A stretch of 64,000 nucleotides of DNA from CAWCDJ01 sp963836015 (lineage in GTDB: Bacteria > Acidobacteriota > Terriglobia > Bryobacterales > Bryobacteraceae): the NCBI GenBank assembly GCA_963836015.1, contig CAWIIF010000004.1:62001-126000 (forward strand). Reading direction: 5' to 3'. Below the pieces are notes generated by a model. The model had not been told where the DNA came from. It saw only the letters and a list, made by a program, of their open reading frames with translations, and searched no databases. Below, piece after piece: positions 15,556-23,982 of this stretch. The position numbers and the translations under genes were made by a program. Numbering within the stretch: the stretch's first letter is position 1; each line of letters begins with the position of its first letter.

Positions 15556-18438
15556 ATGAGGGGGGCGTTTCCAGAAGCCGGTATGCCAGGCGCTACAGCC
15601 GTATTCACCATAGTCGCGAAAAATTATCTTCCATACGCCCGCGTGCTGATGCGCTCCGTCGCGGAACATCATCCGGGATGGCGGCGTTTTGTCATTCTGA
15701 CCGATCAAATCGACGGGTATTTCCAACCGCAGGCGGAGGATTTCGAGATTATCCTTTCGCGCGACCTGAGGATACCCAGGTCGCGCTGGTTCCACTTCAA
15801 GTACACGATCCTGGAACTCAGCACGGCGGTGAAACCATACGCCTTCCAATATCTTTTCGAACGGCAAAGGCTCGATCGTATTCTCTACCTGGATCCAGAC
15901 ATCCATATCTATTCGCCGATGAGCAGGGCCGCGGAGATGCTGGAGTCGGCGAACATCGTGCTGACGCCCCATCTTACGGGATGGCTGGACGACGACAAGC
16001 GGCCGGCCGAGATCGACATCCTCCGATCGGGCACATACAACCTGGGATTTATCGGGATCGCCCAAAGCCGGGAGTCAGCGTCATTCCTCGAGTGGTGGAA
16101 GCAGAGGTTATACGACCATTGCATCGTGGACCTGGCGCGCGGGCTATTTGTCGACCAGAAGTGGGTGGACCTGGCTCCGGGTATGTTCGAAGGCGTGTCC
16201 ATTCTTCGCCATCCCGGCTACAACGTGGCTTACTGGAACTTATCGCATCGCGTAGTAACTCGTACACGGGACGGTTATCACGTGGAGGGCTTTCCGCTGG
16301 TCTTTTTTCATTACAGCGGCTACGATCCGGATCAGCCGGACAATCTTTCCCGGCACCAAAACCGATTTCGGATGGAGGACCTTCCCGAAGCGACGCAAGG
16401 ACTGCTGCGGTCTTACCGCGAGGAACTACTGACAGCGGGTTACTTCGAGTGCCGGAACTGGCCGTATGCCTTTGGAGCATTTAGAAACGGCGTCCCCATA
16501 CCCGACATGGGCCGGCCGATTCATCACGAGGCGCCGGAAGTGCTCGATGAAATCGACGATCCGTTTTCGGACGACGGATTCAAGGCATTCGTGGAAGCGT
16601 GGAACAGCCCGGTGTTGGAGGGAAGGACCGGGCGCCCCGGCATTTCCCGGCTGGCGTACCGGATCTATCGGACCCGGAGCGACGTTCAATCCGCCATGCC
16701 GGATATCTTCGGCGGCGATTACCGGCGGTTTCTGGAGTGGATGTTAGTCAGCGGAAAGCGGGAGCACGGACTGGGAGAGGTTTTTCTGGCGAGCATACCG
16801 GATGCGATCCGGACGTGCAAAGATCACCGCGACTCCCCGGCTTGGCCGGATACCACGGGGAGGGGCGCGGCCGGTACCGAACCGGAGGGCGTCCCCGCGC
16901 CGCAGGCGGCGGGCGGTGGGCTGCGATTGACGCGGCTGGCGGCGGCCATTTACCAATCCCGCCCGGAGCTGCAGCGCTTCTTTCCCGACCCAAACGGACG
17001 CGATAGCGTGCGTTTTCTGGCCTGGCTGTTGACCTATGGGACGAAGGAGCACAGTCTTTCGGCGCATCATACGGCCCCGTTTAAGAAGCAGTGGCGCTCG
17101 GCGATGGCTTCACTGCCGAGCGCAAGAGCGCGGCTCCGGCACGAACTGATTCTCGGCGGGATGTCGGCCTCAGTCCGGGTGCGAGGCATTCTGGGGCGCC
17201 TGCCCCAGGTGTTGACGCCGTTACGGCGGGCGCAGCGGGAGCTCACCGGCGCGCGGGCCGCGGCCCGGGCCGGACGGATGGCCGGCGGGCCCGCGCAGCC
17301 GCGAGAATTCGGTGTGAACCTGGTGGGATACTTTGACGCGGCGACGGGAGTGGGACAGTCGGTGCGCGGCGCGTACCAGGCCCTGCGGGCGGCGGCGGTA
17401 CCCACCAGCGTTCATTCCGCAGGCGGTCGCGGCGCGAGCGGACCGGCGGATTCGACGGTGTCTCCGGTATCCAACGAGTTTCCGTACTCCACGAACCTGT
17501 TCTATGTGAATGCGGACCAGACTCTCAACGTGAGCGAGGACCTGGGGGAGGCGTTCTACCGAAACCGGCACAACATCGGTTATTGGACCTGGGAGCTGGA
17601 GGAGTTTCCGGACCGGTACGTCAAGGCCTTCTCGCGGTACCAGGAAATCTGGACCCCGAGTAACTTCTGCCGGAACGCGGTCGGCCGAAAGGCGACGATT
17701 CCGGTGTTCTCGGTGCCGTACACGGTCGCGCCGGAGGTTCCCAAAGGCATCGACCGCCAGTACTTCGGGCTCGCGCCGGGCCGGTTCGTGTTCCTATGCG
17801 CGTTCGACGTGCTCAGCATCATGGAGCGGAAGAATCCGATCGCCGCCATCCGTGCATTCGAGAAGGCGTTCGGACCGGACTCCGGCTGCCAACTGGTGCT
17901 GAAGCTGAACAATACGGAAGCGCGACCGCAGTGCGTCGAGACGCTGCGGGAGGCTTGCTACTCGGATGGGATCCGAATCATCGACTCCACATTCACCCGC
18001 GAAGAGATGTACGCTCTCACGCAATGTGCCGATTGCGTGGTGTCATTGCACCGGTCGGAGGGATTCGGCCTGCTGATCGCCGAGGCGATGTACCTCGGAA
18101 AGCCGGTGATCGTCACCAACTATTCGGGGAATACGGATTTCACGCGGCCGGACAATTCGCTGCTGGTGGACTATAAGCTGATACCAGTGGGGCGCAACTG
18201 CGAGCCCTACGACCCAGGCAGCCTGTGGGCGGATCCCGATGTGGAGCAGGCGGCCGCCCACATGGCGGCGATCGCCGGGAACGCGGACCTGCGAGTGCGG
18301 GTCTCGAATGCGGGATGCGCCTTCGTGAGAACCGCGTTGAGCCCGGAAGCGGTAGGGCATGCGATGCTTCAACGGATCCATGCCTTGGGCCAGGCGGAGT
18401 GCGACACTCTATCGGCGGCCGGCGGGCTGCGCCGGTAG
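15556..18438 (+). CDS. bifunctional glycosyltransferase (GT-A + repeats + GT4)
   Basis: A 960-residue multidomain protein. Residues about 10-320 are a GT-A domain with FTIVAKNYLPYARVLMRSV and the metal-binding DPDIHIYSP near residue 113. Two copies of a ~50-residue helical module follow, at about 362-410 (GISRLAYRIYRTRSDVQSAM...FLEWML) and 455-505 (LRLTRLAAAIYQSRPELQRF...FLAWLL). From about 585 a GT-B domain of the GT4 kind has GYFDAATGVGQSVRGAY, YWTWELEEFP, the HRSEGFGLLIAEAM nucleotide-sugar block near 830 and NYSGNTDF. It should add two sugars in sequence to a cytoplasmic glycan precursor. The ATG at 15556 lies two bases after the upstream stop; Met at 15583 is an alternative. Confidence 0.8.
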   Translation: MRGAFPEAGMPGATAVFTIVAKNYLPYARVLMRSVAEHHPGWRRFVILTDQIDGYFQPQAEDFEIILSRDLRIPRSRWFHFKYTILELSTAVKPYAFQYLFERQRLDRILYLDPDIHIYSPMSRAAEMLESANIVLTPHLTGWLDDDKRPAEIDILRSGTYNLGFIGIAQSRESASFLEWWKQRLYDHCIVDLARGLFVDQKWVDLAPGMFEGVSILRHPGYNVAYWNLSHRVVTRTRDGYHVEGFPLVFFHYSGYDPDQPDNLSRHQNRFRMEDLPEATQGLLRSYREELLTAGYFECRNWPYAFGAFRNGVPIPDMGRPIHHEAPEVLDEIDDPFSDDGFKAFVEAWNSPVLEGRTGRPGISRLAYRIYRTRSDVQSAMPDIFGGDYRRFLEWMLVSGKREHGLGEVFLASIPDAIRTCKDHRDSPAWPDTTGRGAAGTEPEGVPAPQAAGGGLRLTRLAAAIYQSRPELQRFFPDPNGRDSVRFLAWLLTYGTKEHSLSAHHTAPFKKQWRSAMASLPSARARLRHELILGGMSASVRVRGILGRLPQVLTPLRRAQRELTGARAAARAGRMAGGPAQPREFGVNLVGYFDAATGVGQSVRGAYQALRAAAVPTSVHSAGGRGASGPADSTVSPVSNEFPYSTNLFYVNADQTLNVSEDLGEAFYRNRHNIGYWTWELEEFPDRYVKAFSRYQEIWTPSNFCRNAVGRKATIPVFSVPYTVAPEVPKGIDRQYFGLAPGRFVFLCAFDVLSIMERKNPIAAIRAFEKAFGPDSGCQLVLKLNNTEARPQCVETLREACYSDGIRIIDSTFTREEMYALTQCADCVVSLHRSEGFGLLIAEAMYLGKPVIVTNYSGNTDFTRPDNSLLVDYKLIPVGRNCEPYDPGSLWADPDVEQAAAHMAAIAGNADLRVRVSNAGCAFVRTALSPEAVGHAMLQRIHALGQAECDTLSAAGGLRR

Positions 18439-18508
18439 GCGTACGAATTTTGGTGTTGTGCCCGCCGATCTTGCGCACTAATCCGGCCGACAATAAGAGC
18501 AGGGGCGC

Positions 18509-19252
18509 ATGTACCCGCAGAAGCACCTCAAGGGCTGGGTTACGGAGCGCCGCGCGATTACGGACGAGCTCTGGATTGTACGGCTCCGTCCGGAGGAGAA
18601 GATCAACTTTGCGGCCGGACAGTATGTGACGATCGGGCTGCCCCTGGATGGCAAGCTCATCGAGAGGCCGTATTCGGTGGCGTCGTCGACGAACGATCGG
18701 GAACTCGAGTTCTTTCTGGAAGTCGTGCCCGGCGGGAGGCTGAGCCCGCAACTTCACGACGTGCCCGTGGGGGGTGAAGTGCAGATCAGGCCGACCGCCA
18801 AGGGCAGATTTCAGCTGGATACACAGAGCGGCAATCGGCATCATTTCATGGTGGCGACGGTGACGGGAGTCGCTCCCTTCGTCAGCATCGTCAGGACTCT
18901 TGCCGGGCAAGGGGTTCCGCCTCCGGAGAAGATCGTGATCCTGCAATCGGCGAGTGTTTCGCGCGAACTGGCCTACCGGGAGGAGCTGACGAGCGAAGCG
19001 GAGCGGGCGAACTGGCTCGACTATGTCCCGACGATCAGCCGCGCGTGGCTCGACCCCGAGTGGCAAGGGGAGACAGGCCGCGCCGAGGATGTGGCCCGCA
19101 AGTACCTGGATTCACAGGGATTCGGGCCGGTCTCGACCACCGTCTACTTGTGCGGCAATCCGCACATGATCCGGAATATGGAGGGCATTCTCGAGCGGGC
19201 GGGATATTCGAAAGGGAGTGTCAAACGGGAGATTTACTGGCCGGCAGGTTGA
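18509..19252 (+). CDS. fpr: ferredoxin/flavodoxin--NADP+ reductase
   Basis: A 247-residue member of the bacterial ferredoxin-NADP+ reductase family, the usual length. The FAD-binding barrel has PGQYVTIGLP-like FAAGQYVTIGLP and the RPYSVASS flavin motif, followed by the NADP domain with VATVTGVAPFVSIVRTL, VYLCGNPHMIRNM and the C-terminal strand ending EIYWPAG. It transfers electrons between NADPH and ferredoxin or flavodoxin in the cytoplasm. It starts 70 bp after the glycosyltransferase stop on the same strand; functional linkage is not evident. A hairpin 250 bp downstream may terminate it. Confidence 0.85.
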   Translation: MYPQKHLKGWVTERRAITDELWIVRLRPEEKINFAAGQYVTIGLPLDGKLIERPYSVASSTNDRELEFFLEVVPGGRLSPQLHDVPVGGEVQIRPTAKGRFQLDTQSGNRHHFMVATVTGVAPFVSIVRTLAGQGVPPPEKIVILQSASVSRELAYREELTSEAERANWLDYVPTISRAWLDPEWQGETGRAEDVARKYLDSQGFGPVSTTVYLCGNPHMIRNMEGILERAGYSKGSVKREIYWPAG

Positions 19253-19322
19253 CGGGTACGGTTACCTTCGTCACCGGAGTTACCGGTTTGTAACCTTTTC
19301 AACAGCGCAGGGTGATAAGCTC

Positions 19323-19514
19323 GTGACTGAGCCTTATATGCTGACCTTAGGAATGGGAGCTTTAGCGTTGGGCGCTCTTGCGCTCGTGACACTCCACACC
19401 TTGACCTACGGGAGGCGCGGCCGTTATTGGGGCAGAACCTCAGCACGTGGAATGAAAGTCGCCGTGCGCAGAGACCGCCGCCCGCATCCTCAATCCACCG
19501 GCGTCGGGCTTTAA
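19323..19514 (+). CDS. possible small membrane protein, 63 aa
   Basis: A short frame starting GTG (or ATG at 19338) with one hydrophobic helix, MLTLGMGALALGALALVTL, followed by a basic tail (YGRRGRYWGRTSARG). The shape, an N-terminal anchor and a positively charged cytoplasmic tail, is plausible for a small membrane protein. No ribosome-binding site is clear and the last codons run into the hairpin at 19498-19528. I do not recognise a family; it could be non-coding sequence. Confidence 0.3.
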   Translation: MTEPYMLTLGMGALALGALALVTLHTLTYGRRGRYWGRTSARGMKVAVRRDRRPHPQSTGVGL

Positions 19515-19528
19515 GACCCGAACGCCGG
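19498..19528. terminator. hairpin between convergent genes
   Basis: CCGGCGTCGGG and CCCGAACGCCGG pair across an 8-base loop, with one bulged base. It lies in the ~320-bp gap between fpr and the convergent M28 peptidase gene. There is no long T-run on either side, so it may act as a bidirectional or Rho-assisted terminator rather than a classic intrinsic one. Confidence 0.4.
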
Positions 19529-19572
19529 TACGGAATCGTACTTGTTAAGTTAAACTCAACAGACGGGGCGGC

Positions 19573-21204
19573 CTATTCGCCGCCTCGCCCTTCGCCACCC
19601 CGCCCTCCGGCCGGTCGCGGCTTCGGCAGCGGCTTGCGCGGAAGCATTTCGGGGCGCACGGCGGTGTTGTAGACACACCACGCCATGACTGCCGAGGCCT
19701 GCTCGAGGTCGTTGGGCTGCAGACGGTCGTAGAGGTCCATGTTCGAGTGGTGGGTGCGGGTGCCGTACTCGAGCGGGTCTTGAATGAACTGGAAGCCGGG
19801 AAGGCCGACGGAATCGAAGGATACGTGATCGGTGCTTCCGGTGGCGCGAATCGTGAAGGCAGTGACGCCGAGGTCTTTCAACGGCGCCAGCCACTCCTCG
19901 AAAATCGGCTTCATCTCGTCGTTATCCTGGACGTAGACGCCGCGGATTTTGCCGCTGCCGTTGTCGAGGTTGAAATAGCCGGAGAGCCTGGCGTGCTCAG
20001 GCTTGAGCTTCATGTCGGCCGGATCGGCGAAGTGTTCTTTGACGTAGGCGCGCGAGCCCAGCAGGCCTTCCTCCTCACCGGTCCAGAGCGCGATACGGAC
20101 GGTGCGCTTCATTTTCAGGTCGAGCGTCTTGAGGATGCGAATGGCTTCCATGGCGGCGGCCGATCCGGCGGCATTGTCGGTAGCGCCCGTTCCGCCGGTC
20201 CACGAATCGAAATGGCCGCCCAGCATGACGACGCCGGCGGCCGGATCGGTGCCCGGAATCTCGGCGGTGATATTGAACGAATCGGCGGGTTCGGTGAACT
20301 TGGCCCCGATATCGAATGCCAGGGTCACGGGGATCTTCTTTTCGAGCAGGCGCGCGATGCGGTTGTAGTGCTCGTTGGTGATGATGACCGAAGGTGGAGG
20401 AAGCGGATCGCCGGGGTTCTGCGAGCCGGCGGCGGAGCCCATCACAGTGCCGCCATCCGGGCCGTTGCCGGGAGTCAGCACGACGAGTACGCCTTCCTCC
20501 TTCAGAAACTGGTTGAGCTGGTTGCGGAAGGCGCGCGGGTTGAATCCGCCCCGCCCGCCACGTCCGCCGCGCCCGGCGGCGGGAAGTGCTCCGGGGCGGA
20601 TGAAGCCGAGAGGCAGTGCGGAGGGGTTGCCGGATACTGGGTCCGGCGCCTCGGCGGCATCCGCCAGTTCGGCGTCGGTGAGCCGGTGCATCATCGGGCT
20701 GGTGATCATTTCGGACGGGTGCGGAGCCGCGGTGAGTACGATCTTGCCCTTGAGCTTGCCCTTATACTTTTCGAAGTCCTCAGGGCCGGTGATGACGGCC
20801 AGCTCGGCCTGCGCGCTGACCGCGCCCTCGGTGCCCGGCGACCAGGGCTGCGCGAAGCCGATGAGGGGTTGAAATTCGGGCTCCTTCATCTCGGCGGAGA
20901 AGTGCGTGCACGTCCAGCCGCGTCCGGGAGGCCCCCAGGGTTCCATCTTGACATTCGAGAGGCCCCACTCGGTCATCTTCTTCATGGCCCATTCGCCGGC
21001 CGCTTTGGCGGCGGGCGAGAAGGTCAACCGGGGGCCGTGGACATCGGTCAGATAGAACGCAGTGTCCATGACCCGGGAGTTCGTGCCGAACGCTTCCGAC
21101 TTGATCCGGTGCAGCACACCGAGATCGATTTTTTCCGGCCCGGCCGCTTGTACCAACAGGCAGACGCCGAGCGCCGCCCCAATCCCAACCAACGAGTTGC
21201 GCAT
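19573..21204 (-). CDS. secreted M28-family zinc metallopeptidase with PA domain
   Basis: A 543-residue aminopeptidase-like protein with a signal peptide (MRNSLVGIGAALGVCLLVQA). A protease-associated domain lies in the first half. A Gly/Arg-rich insert (AAGRGGRGGRGGFNPRA) follows and the peptidase domain has LGGHFDSWTGGTGATDNAAG with zinc ligands His331 and Asp333, WTGEEEGLLGSRAY with the catalytic Glu, and the late Asp/His ligands in FNLDNGSG and THHSNMD. Thus the two-zinc site looks complete. It should release amino acids or dipeptides from peptides in the periplasm. The C-terminus is again Gly/Arg-rich. It is the last gene of a minus-strand run with two ADOP genes, 45 bp after the nearer one. 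Confidence 0.85.
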   Translation of the reverse strand: MRNSLVGIGAALGVCLLVQAAGPEKIDLGVLHRIKSEAFGTNSRVMDTAFYLTDVHGPRLTFSPAAKAAGEWAMKKMTEWGLSNVKMEPWGPPGRGWTCTHFSAEMKEPEFQPLIGFAQPWSPGTEGAVSAQAELAVITGPEDFEKYKGKLKGKIVLTAAPHPSEMITSPMMHRLTDAELADAAEAPDPVSGNPSALPLGFIRPGALPAAGRGGRGGRGGFNPRAFRNQLNQFLKEEGVLVVLTPGNGPDGGTVMGSAAGSQNPGDPLPPPSVIITNEHYNRIARLLEKKIPVTLAFDIGAKFTEPADSFNITAEIPGTDPAAGVVMLGGHFDSWTGGTGATDNAAGSAAAMEAIRILKTLDLKMKRTVRIALWTGEEEGLLGSRAYVKEHFADPADMKLKPEHARLSGYFNLDNGSGKIRGVYVQDNDEMKPIFEEWLAPLKDLGVTAFTIRATGSTDHVSFDSVGLPGFQFIQDPLEYGTRTHHSNMDLYDRLQPNDLEQASAVMAWCVYNTAVRPEMLPRKPLPKPRPAGGRGGEGRGGE

Positions 21205-21249
21205 GTGGGCGAGCGTAGCACGGCGGGCGACGCTGTTTCAAATTGGCGG

Positions 21250-23928
21250 TCACTCGGCGCGCAGCGCATCGACGGGGTCGAGCGCAGCGGCGCGGCGCGC
21301 GGGCACCCACGAGGCCAGGGCGGCAATCAGAAGGAACAGCACGGTGACGGCGGCGAAGGTCACGGGGTCGGCCGGGTGGACGCCGACGAGCATACTGGTG
21401 AGTGCGCGGGTCACTTCGAAGGCGGCGGCGAGACCGATGGCTACGCCCGTGGCGCTCAACGCCATGCCCTGGGCGATTACGATTTTGAAGATTCCCGCGG
21501 GCGCGGCGCCCAGGGCCATCCGGACGCCGATTTCGGCGGTTCTCTGGCGGACGGCGGTCGCCAGCACGCCGTAGATTCCGACGGCCGAGAGGAGGACGGC
21601 GATGGCCGCGAAGAAGCCGATCAGCAGCAGGGAGAAGCGCGTGCCCGACTGATCGCGCTCGACCAGTGTCTCCATGGTCTGGACTTTCGAAATCACGAGC
21701 GCCGGGTCGATTCGTGCCAGGGTCGCGCGGACGGCGGGCGCGATAGCGGAGGGATCTCCGGCCGTGCGGATGGCCCACGATCGCGAGACGCCGATCCCCA
21801 CGGCGCCCTCCGGGAAGTAAATGGTTTCGCGCCCCGGATCGGCCAGGGAGAAGGAACGCTGCGGCGCTGCGACGCCGATCACTTCGGCCACGGGCATATC
21901 GGGGAATGGCACGAGGATGCGCTTCCCGACGGCCGGCTGATTCGGGAAGGCTCGGGCAGCGAGAAACTGATCGATGATGACGACGTTGCGGCCGGGTGCG
22001 TTGTCCTGTTCGGTGAAGCTGCGTCCCGCCAGGAGCGGTGTGCGCAGCGTTTCGAAGTAACCGGGCAGGACCTGTTGGAAGTCGGCGCCCTCGGAACTAG
22101 GGGGACCCGGAAGCGGCTGCGGCGCCGCCGGGCGGCCGGGCTGCGCGCTGCGGGTGAGCGGGAGGAACAGGCCGGCGGTCACGCTCTCGACTCCGGGCAG
22201 GGCGCGCAGCCGGGTTTGCATTTCGCGCAACACTGCGAGCCGGCCCTCCTGGCGCATCAGGGGCCAGTCGCGGGTCACAAAGAGGGTGAGCAGACGGTGC
22301 GGATCGAAGCCCGGATCGACGCGCTGCAATTCGAGGAAGCTCCGAAACATCAGACCCGATCCGATGAGCAGCACGAAGGAAAGCGCGACCTCGGCGACCA
22401 CCACGGCGTTGCGCATCAGGCGGCCGGAGCCGGAGCCGGACGTGCGTCCGCCTCCCCGCAGGATTTCGATCACATTGGGCCTCACGGCACGCCACGCGGG
22501 CATTACGCCGAAGACTGCGGCTGCTGTCAGGCCGGCCAGGGCTGCGAACGCGAGCACGTGCCAGTCGATGGCGGTGGACTCGACGCGCGGCAGGTTGGCC
22601 GGTGCAACCCGGAGGAACTCGCGGACGCCGGCCCACGCAAGAGCTACGCCCATCGATGTGCCGACCGCGGAAAGCAGCAGCGCTTCGGCCAGCATCTGGC
22701 GCATCAGGCGCCAGGCGCTGCCTCCGAGCGCCGCGCGCACGGCCAGCTCGCGCTCCCTCTGCGAAGTCCGCACCAGCAGGAGATTCGCGACGTTGGCGCA
22801 CGCGATCAGCATCAGAAAGATCACCGACCCCATCAGGGAGAGGATGGCGGGACGCACCTGTTTCACGAGGTACCCGCGCATGGGTTCGAGCGACAGGACC
22901 GCCTTCCGATCGAACGCGGCCTTTTGCAGCTCAGGAGACATCGCGCGGATGCGCTCCTGCGCCTGCGGCAGCGTGATTCCGGGCTTGAGGCGGGCGATGG
23001 CGCCGGCCAGCAGAAGATTGCGGTGCGCGGTGTCGTAGCCGCCATTATTGGCAACGTAGAAGTCGGGCGCGGCATCCACCCGGTAAGCGGGAGGGAGGAA
23101 CAGCCGGAACCCGGGCGCCAGGACTCCGACGATTCGCGGGCCGCCCTCGCCAGAGCCCGGCATTTCCGTGCCGAGCACGCCGGGGTTGCCGCCGTAGCGC
23201 CGCTGCCAGTACTCGTAGCTCAGGATGGCGGCGCTGCCCGTGGGGATGAGGACGCCGGGGCGGGGCGGCTCGGGTACGGCATCCGCCTCCGAGAAGTCGC
23301 GGCCGAGGACGATCCTGGCGCCCAGCAGGCGGAAGAAATTGGCGGTCACCAGGGCCTTGCCGATCTGCTCGGTGGCGCCGTCTTCACGGGGCACAAACGC
23401 GCGAAACGAGGCGACGCCGCCCATGTCTTCGAAGAGGCCCGTCGTGCCGCGGCGCAGGTCTATGAAATCGGCGTTGGAATAGAGGAAGCTGCCCACCCCG
23501 ACCGAATCTGCCGGATTGTTGCGGAGCACCAGGACCAGCCGGGCCGAATCCCGGTAGGGAAGGGGCCGCAGCAGCACGGCATTGACCACGCTGAAGACCG
23601 CGGCGGTGGCCCCGATGCCCAGCGCGATAGTGGCCGCGGCGGCTGCCGCGAAAAGCGGACTCTTGCGCAGGGTCCGTCCCGCGAACGCGAGGTCCTTGAA
23701 CAGATCGTCGATCAGGTTGACGCGGCGCATGTCGCGGCACTCCTCCTTGCAACGCTCGAGGCCGTCGAGCGTCAGAAACGCCTGGCGGCGCGCCTCGCGC
23801 TCCTCCATGCCGCGGGCCTTATTCTCGCGGGTTTGGTATTCGAGGTGGAACCGGAGCTCCTCGTCGAGCTCCTCTTCGACGCGATTCCGGCGGAAGATCG
23901 AACGGAGGCGTAGAAACGTCTTGCGCAT
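21250..23928 (-). CDS. ADOP-type ABC permease with N-terminal extension
   Basis: An 892-residue permease with the full ADOP architecture. Residues 1-80 form the cytoplasmic helical extension typical of the family (RSIFRRNRVEEELDEELRFH, then EREARRQAFLTLDGLE). The first MacB_PCD/FtsX unit starts at about 90 with SPLFAAAAAATIALGIGATA and AVNAVLLRPLPYRD-like VVNAVLLRPLPYRD. Three helices follow near 370-470, then a second unit, ending PVDALRAE. No ATPase is adjacent. The ATG of MRKTFLRLR is chosen; it sits within an 11-bp-arm palindrome, and two earlier in-frame starts (23949 ATG, 23976 TTG) are possible. It follows another ADOP gene by ~55 bp and precedes an M28 peptidase gene by 45 bp, suggesting an operon. 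Confidence 0.85.
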   Translation of the reverse strand: MRKTFLRLRSIFRRNRVEEELDEELRFHLEYQTRENKARGMEEREARRQAFLTLDGLERCKEECRDMRRVNLIDDLFKDLAFAGRTLRKSPLFAAAAAATIALGIGATAAVFSVVNAVLLRPLPYRDSARLVLVLRNNPADSVGVGSFLYSNADFIDLRRGTTGLFEDMGGVASFRAFVPREDGATEQIGKALVTANFFRLLGARIVLGRDFSEADAVPEPPRPGVLIPTGSAAILSYEYWQRRYGGNPGVLGTEMPGSGEGGPRIVGVLAPGFRLFLPPAYRVDAAPDFYVANNGGYDTAHRNLLLAGAIARLKPGITLPQAQERIRAMSPELQKAAFDRKAVLSLEPMRGYLVKQVRPAILSLMGSVIFLMLIACANVANLLLVRTSQRERELAVRAALGGSAWRLMRQMLAEALLLSAVGTSMGVALAWAGVREFLRVAPANLPRVESTAIDWHVLAFAALAGLTAAAVFGVMPAWRAVRPNVIEILRGGGRTSGSGSGRLMRNAVVVAEVALSFVLLIGSGLMFRSFLELQRVDPGFDPHRLLTLFVTRDWPLMRQEGRLAVLREMQTRLRALPGVESVTAGLFLPLTRSAQPGRPAAPQPLPGPPSSEGADFQQVLPGYFETLRTPLLAGRSFTEQDNAPGRNVVIIDQFLAARAFPNQPAVGKRILVPFPDMPVAEVIGVAAPQRSFSLADPGRETIYFPEGAVGIGVSRSWAIRTAGDPSAIAPAVRATLARIDPALVISKVQTMETLVERDQSGTRFSLLLIGFFAAIAVLLSAVGIYGVLATAVRQRTAEIGVRMALGAAPAGIFKIVIAQGMALSATGVAIGLAAAFEVTRALTSMLVGVHPADPVTFAAVTVLFLLIAALASWVPARRAAALDPVDALRAE

Positions 23929-23949
23929 GTTCTCGGTTACCGAGAACAT
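23927..23949. promoter_or_regulatory. perfect palindrome over an ADOP start codon
   Basis: Eleven-base arms (ATGTTCTCGGT and ACCGAGAACAT) mirror each other around a single central base. The palindrome covers the first bases of the chosen ADOP start codon and an alternative ATG at its other edge. It sits in the 54-bp gap between two ADOP genes. It could be a repressor operator for an internal promoter or an RNA hairpin limiting translation. It does not match the short-spaced ATGT-N8-ACAT pattern of PadR operators. Confidence 0.5.
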
Positions 23950-23982
23950 CTTACGGCGGAAGGTCGCCGTCCGCAAGGGAAA

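Noticed and set aside
19747..23913. Very long plus-strand open frame (~1388 codons) across the peptidase and an ADOP gene
   Set aside because: It is antisense to two clear genes and rich in Gly, Arg and Ala; in high-GC DNA the opposite frame often stays open. No family motif is seen.
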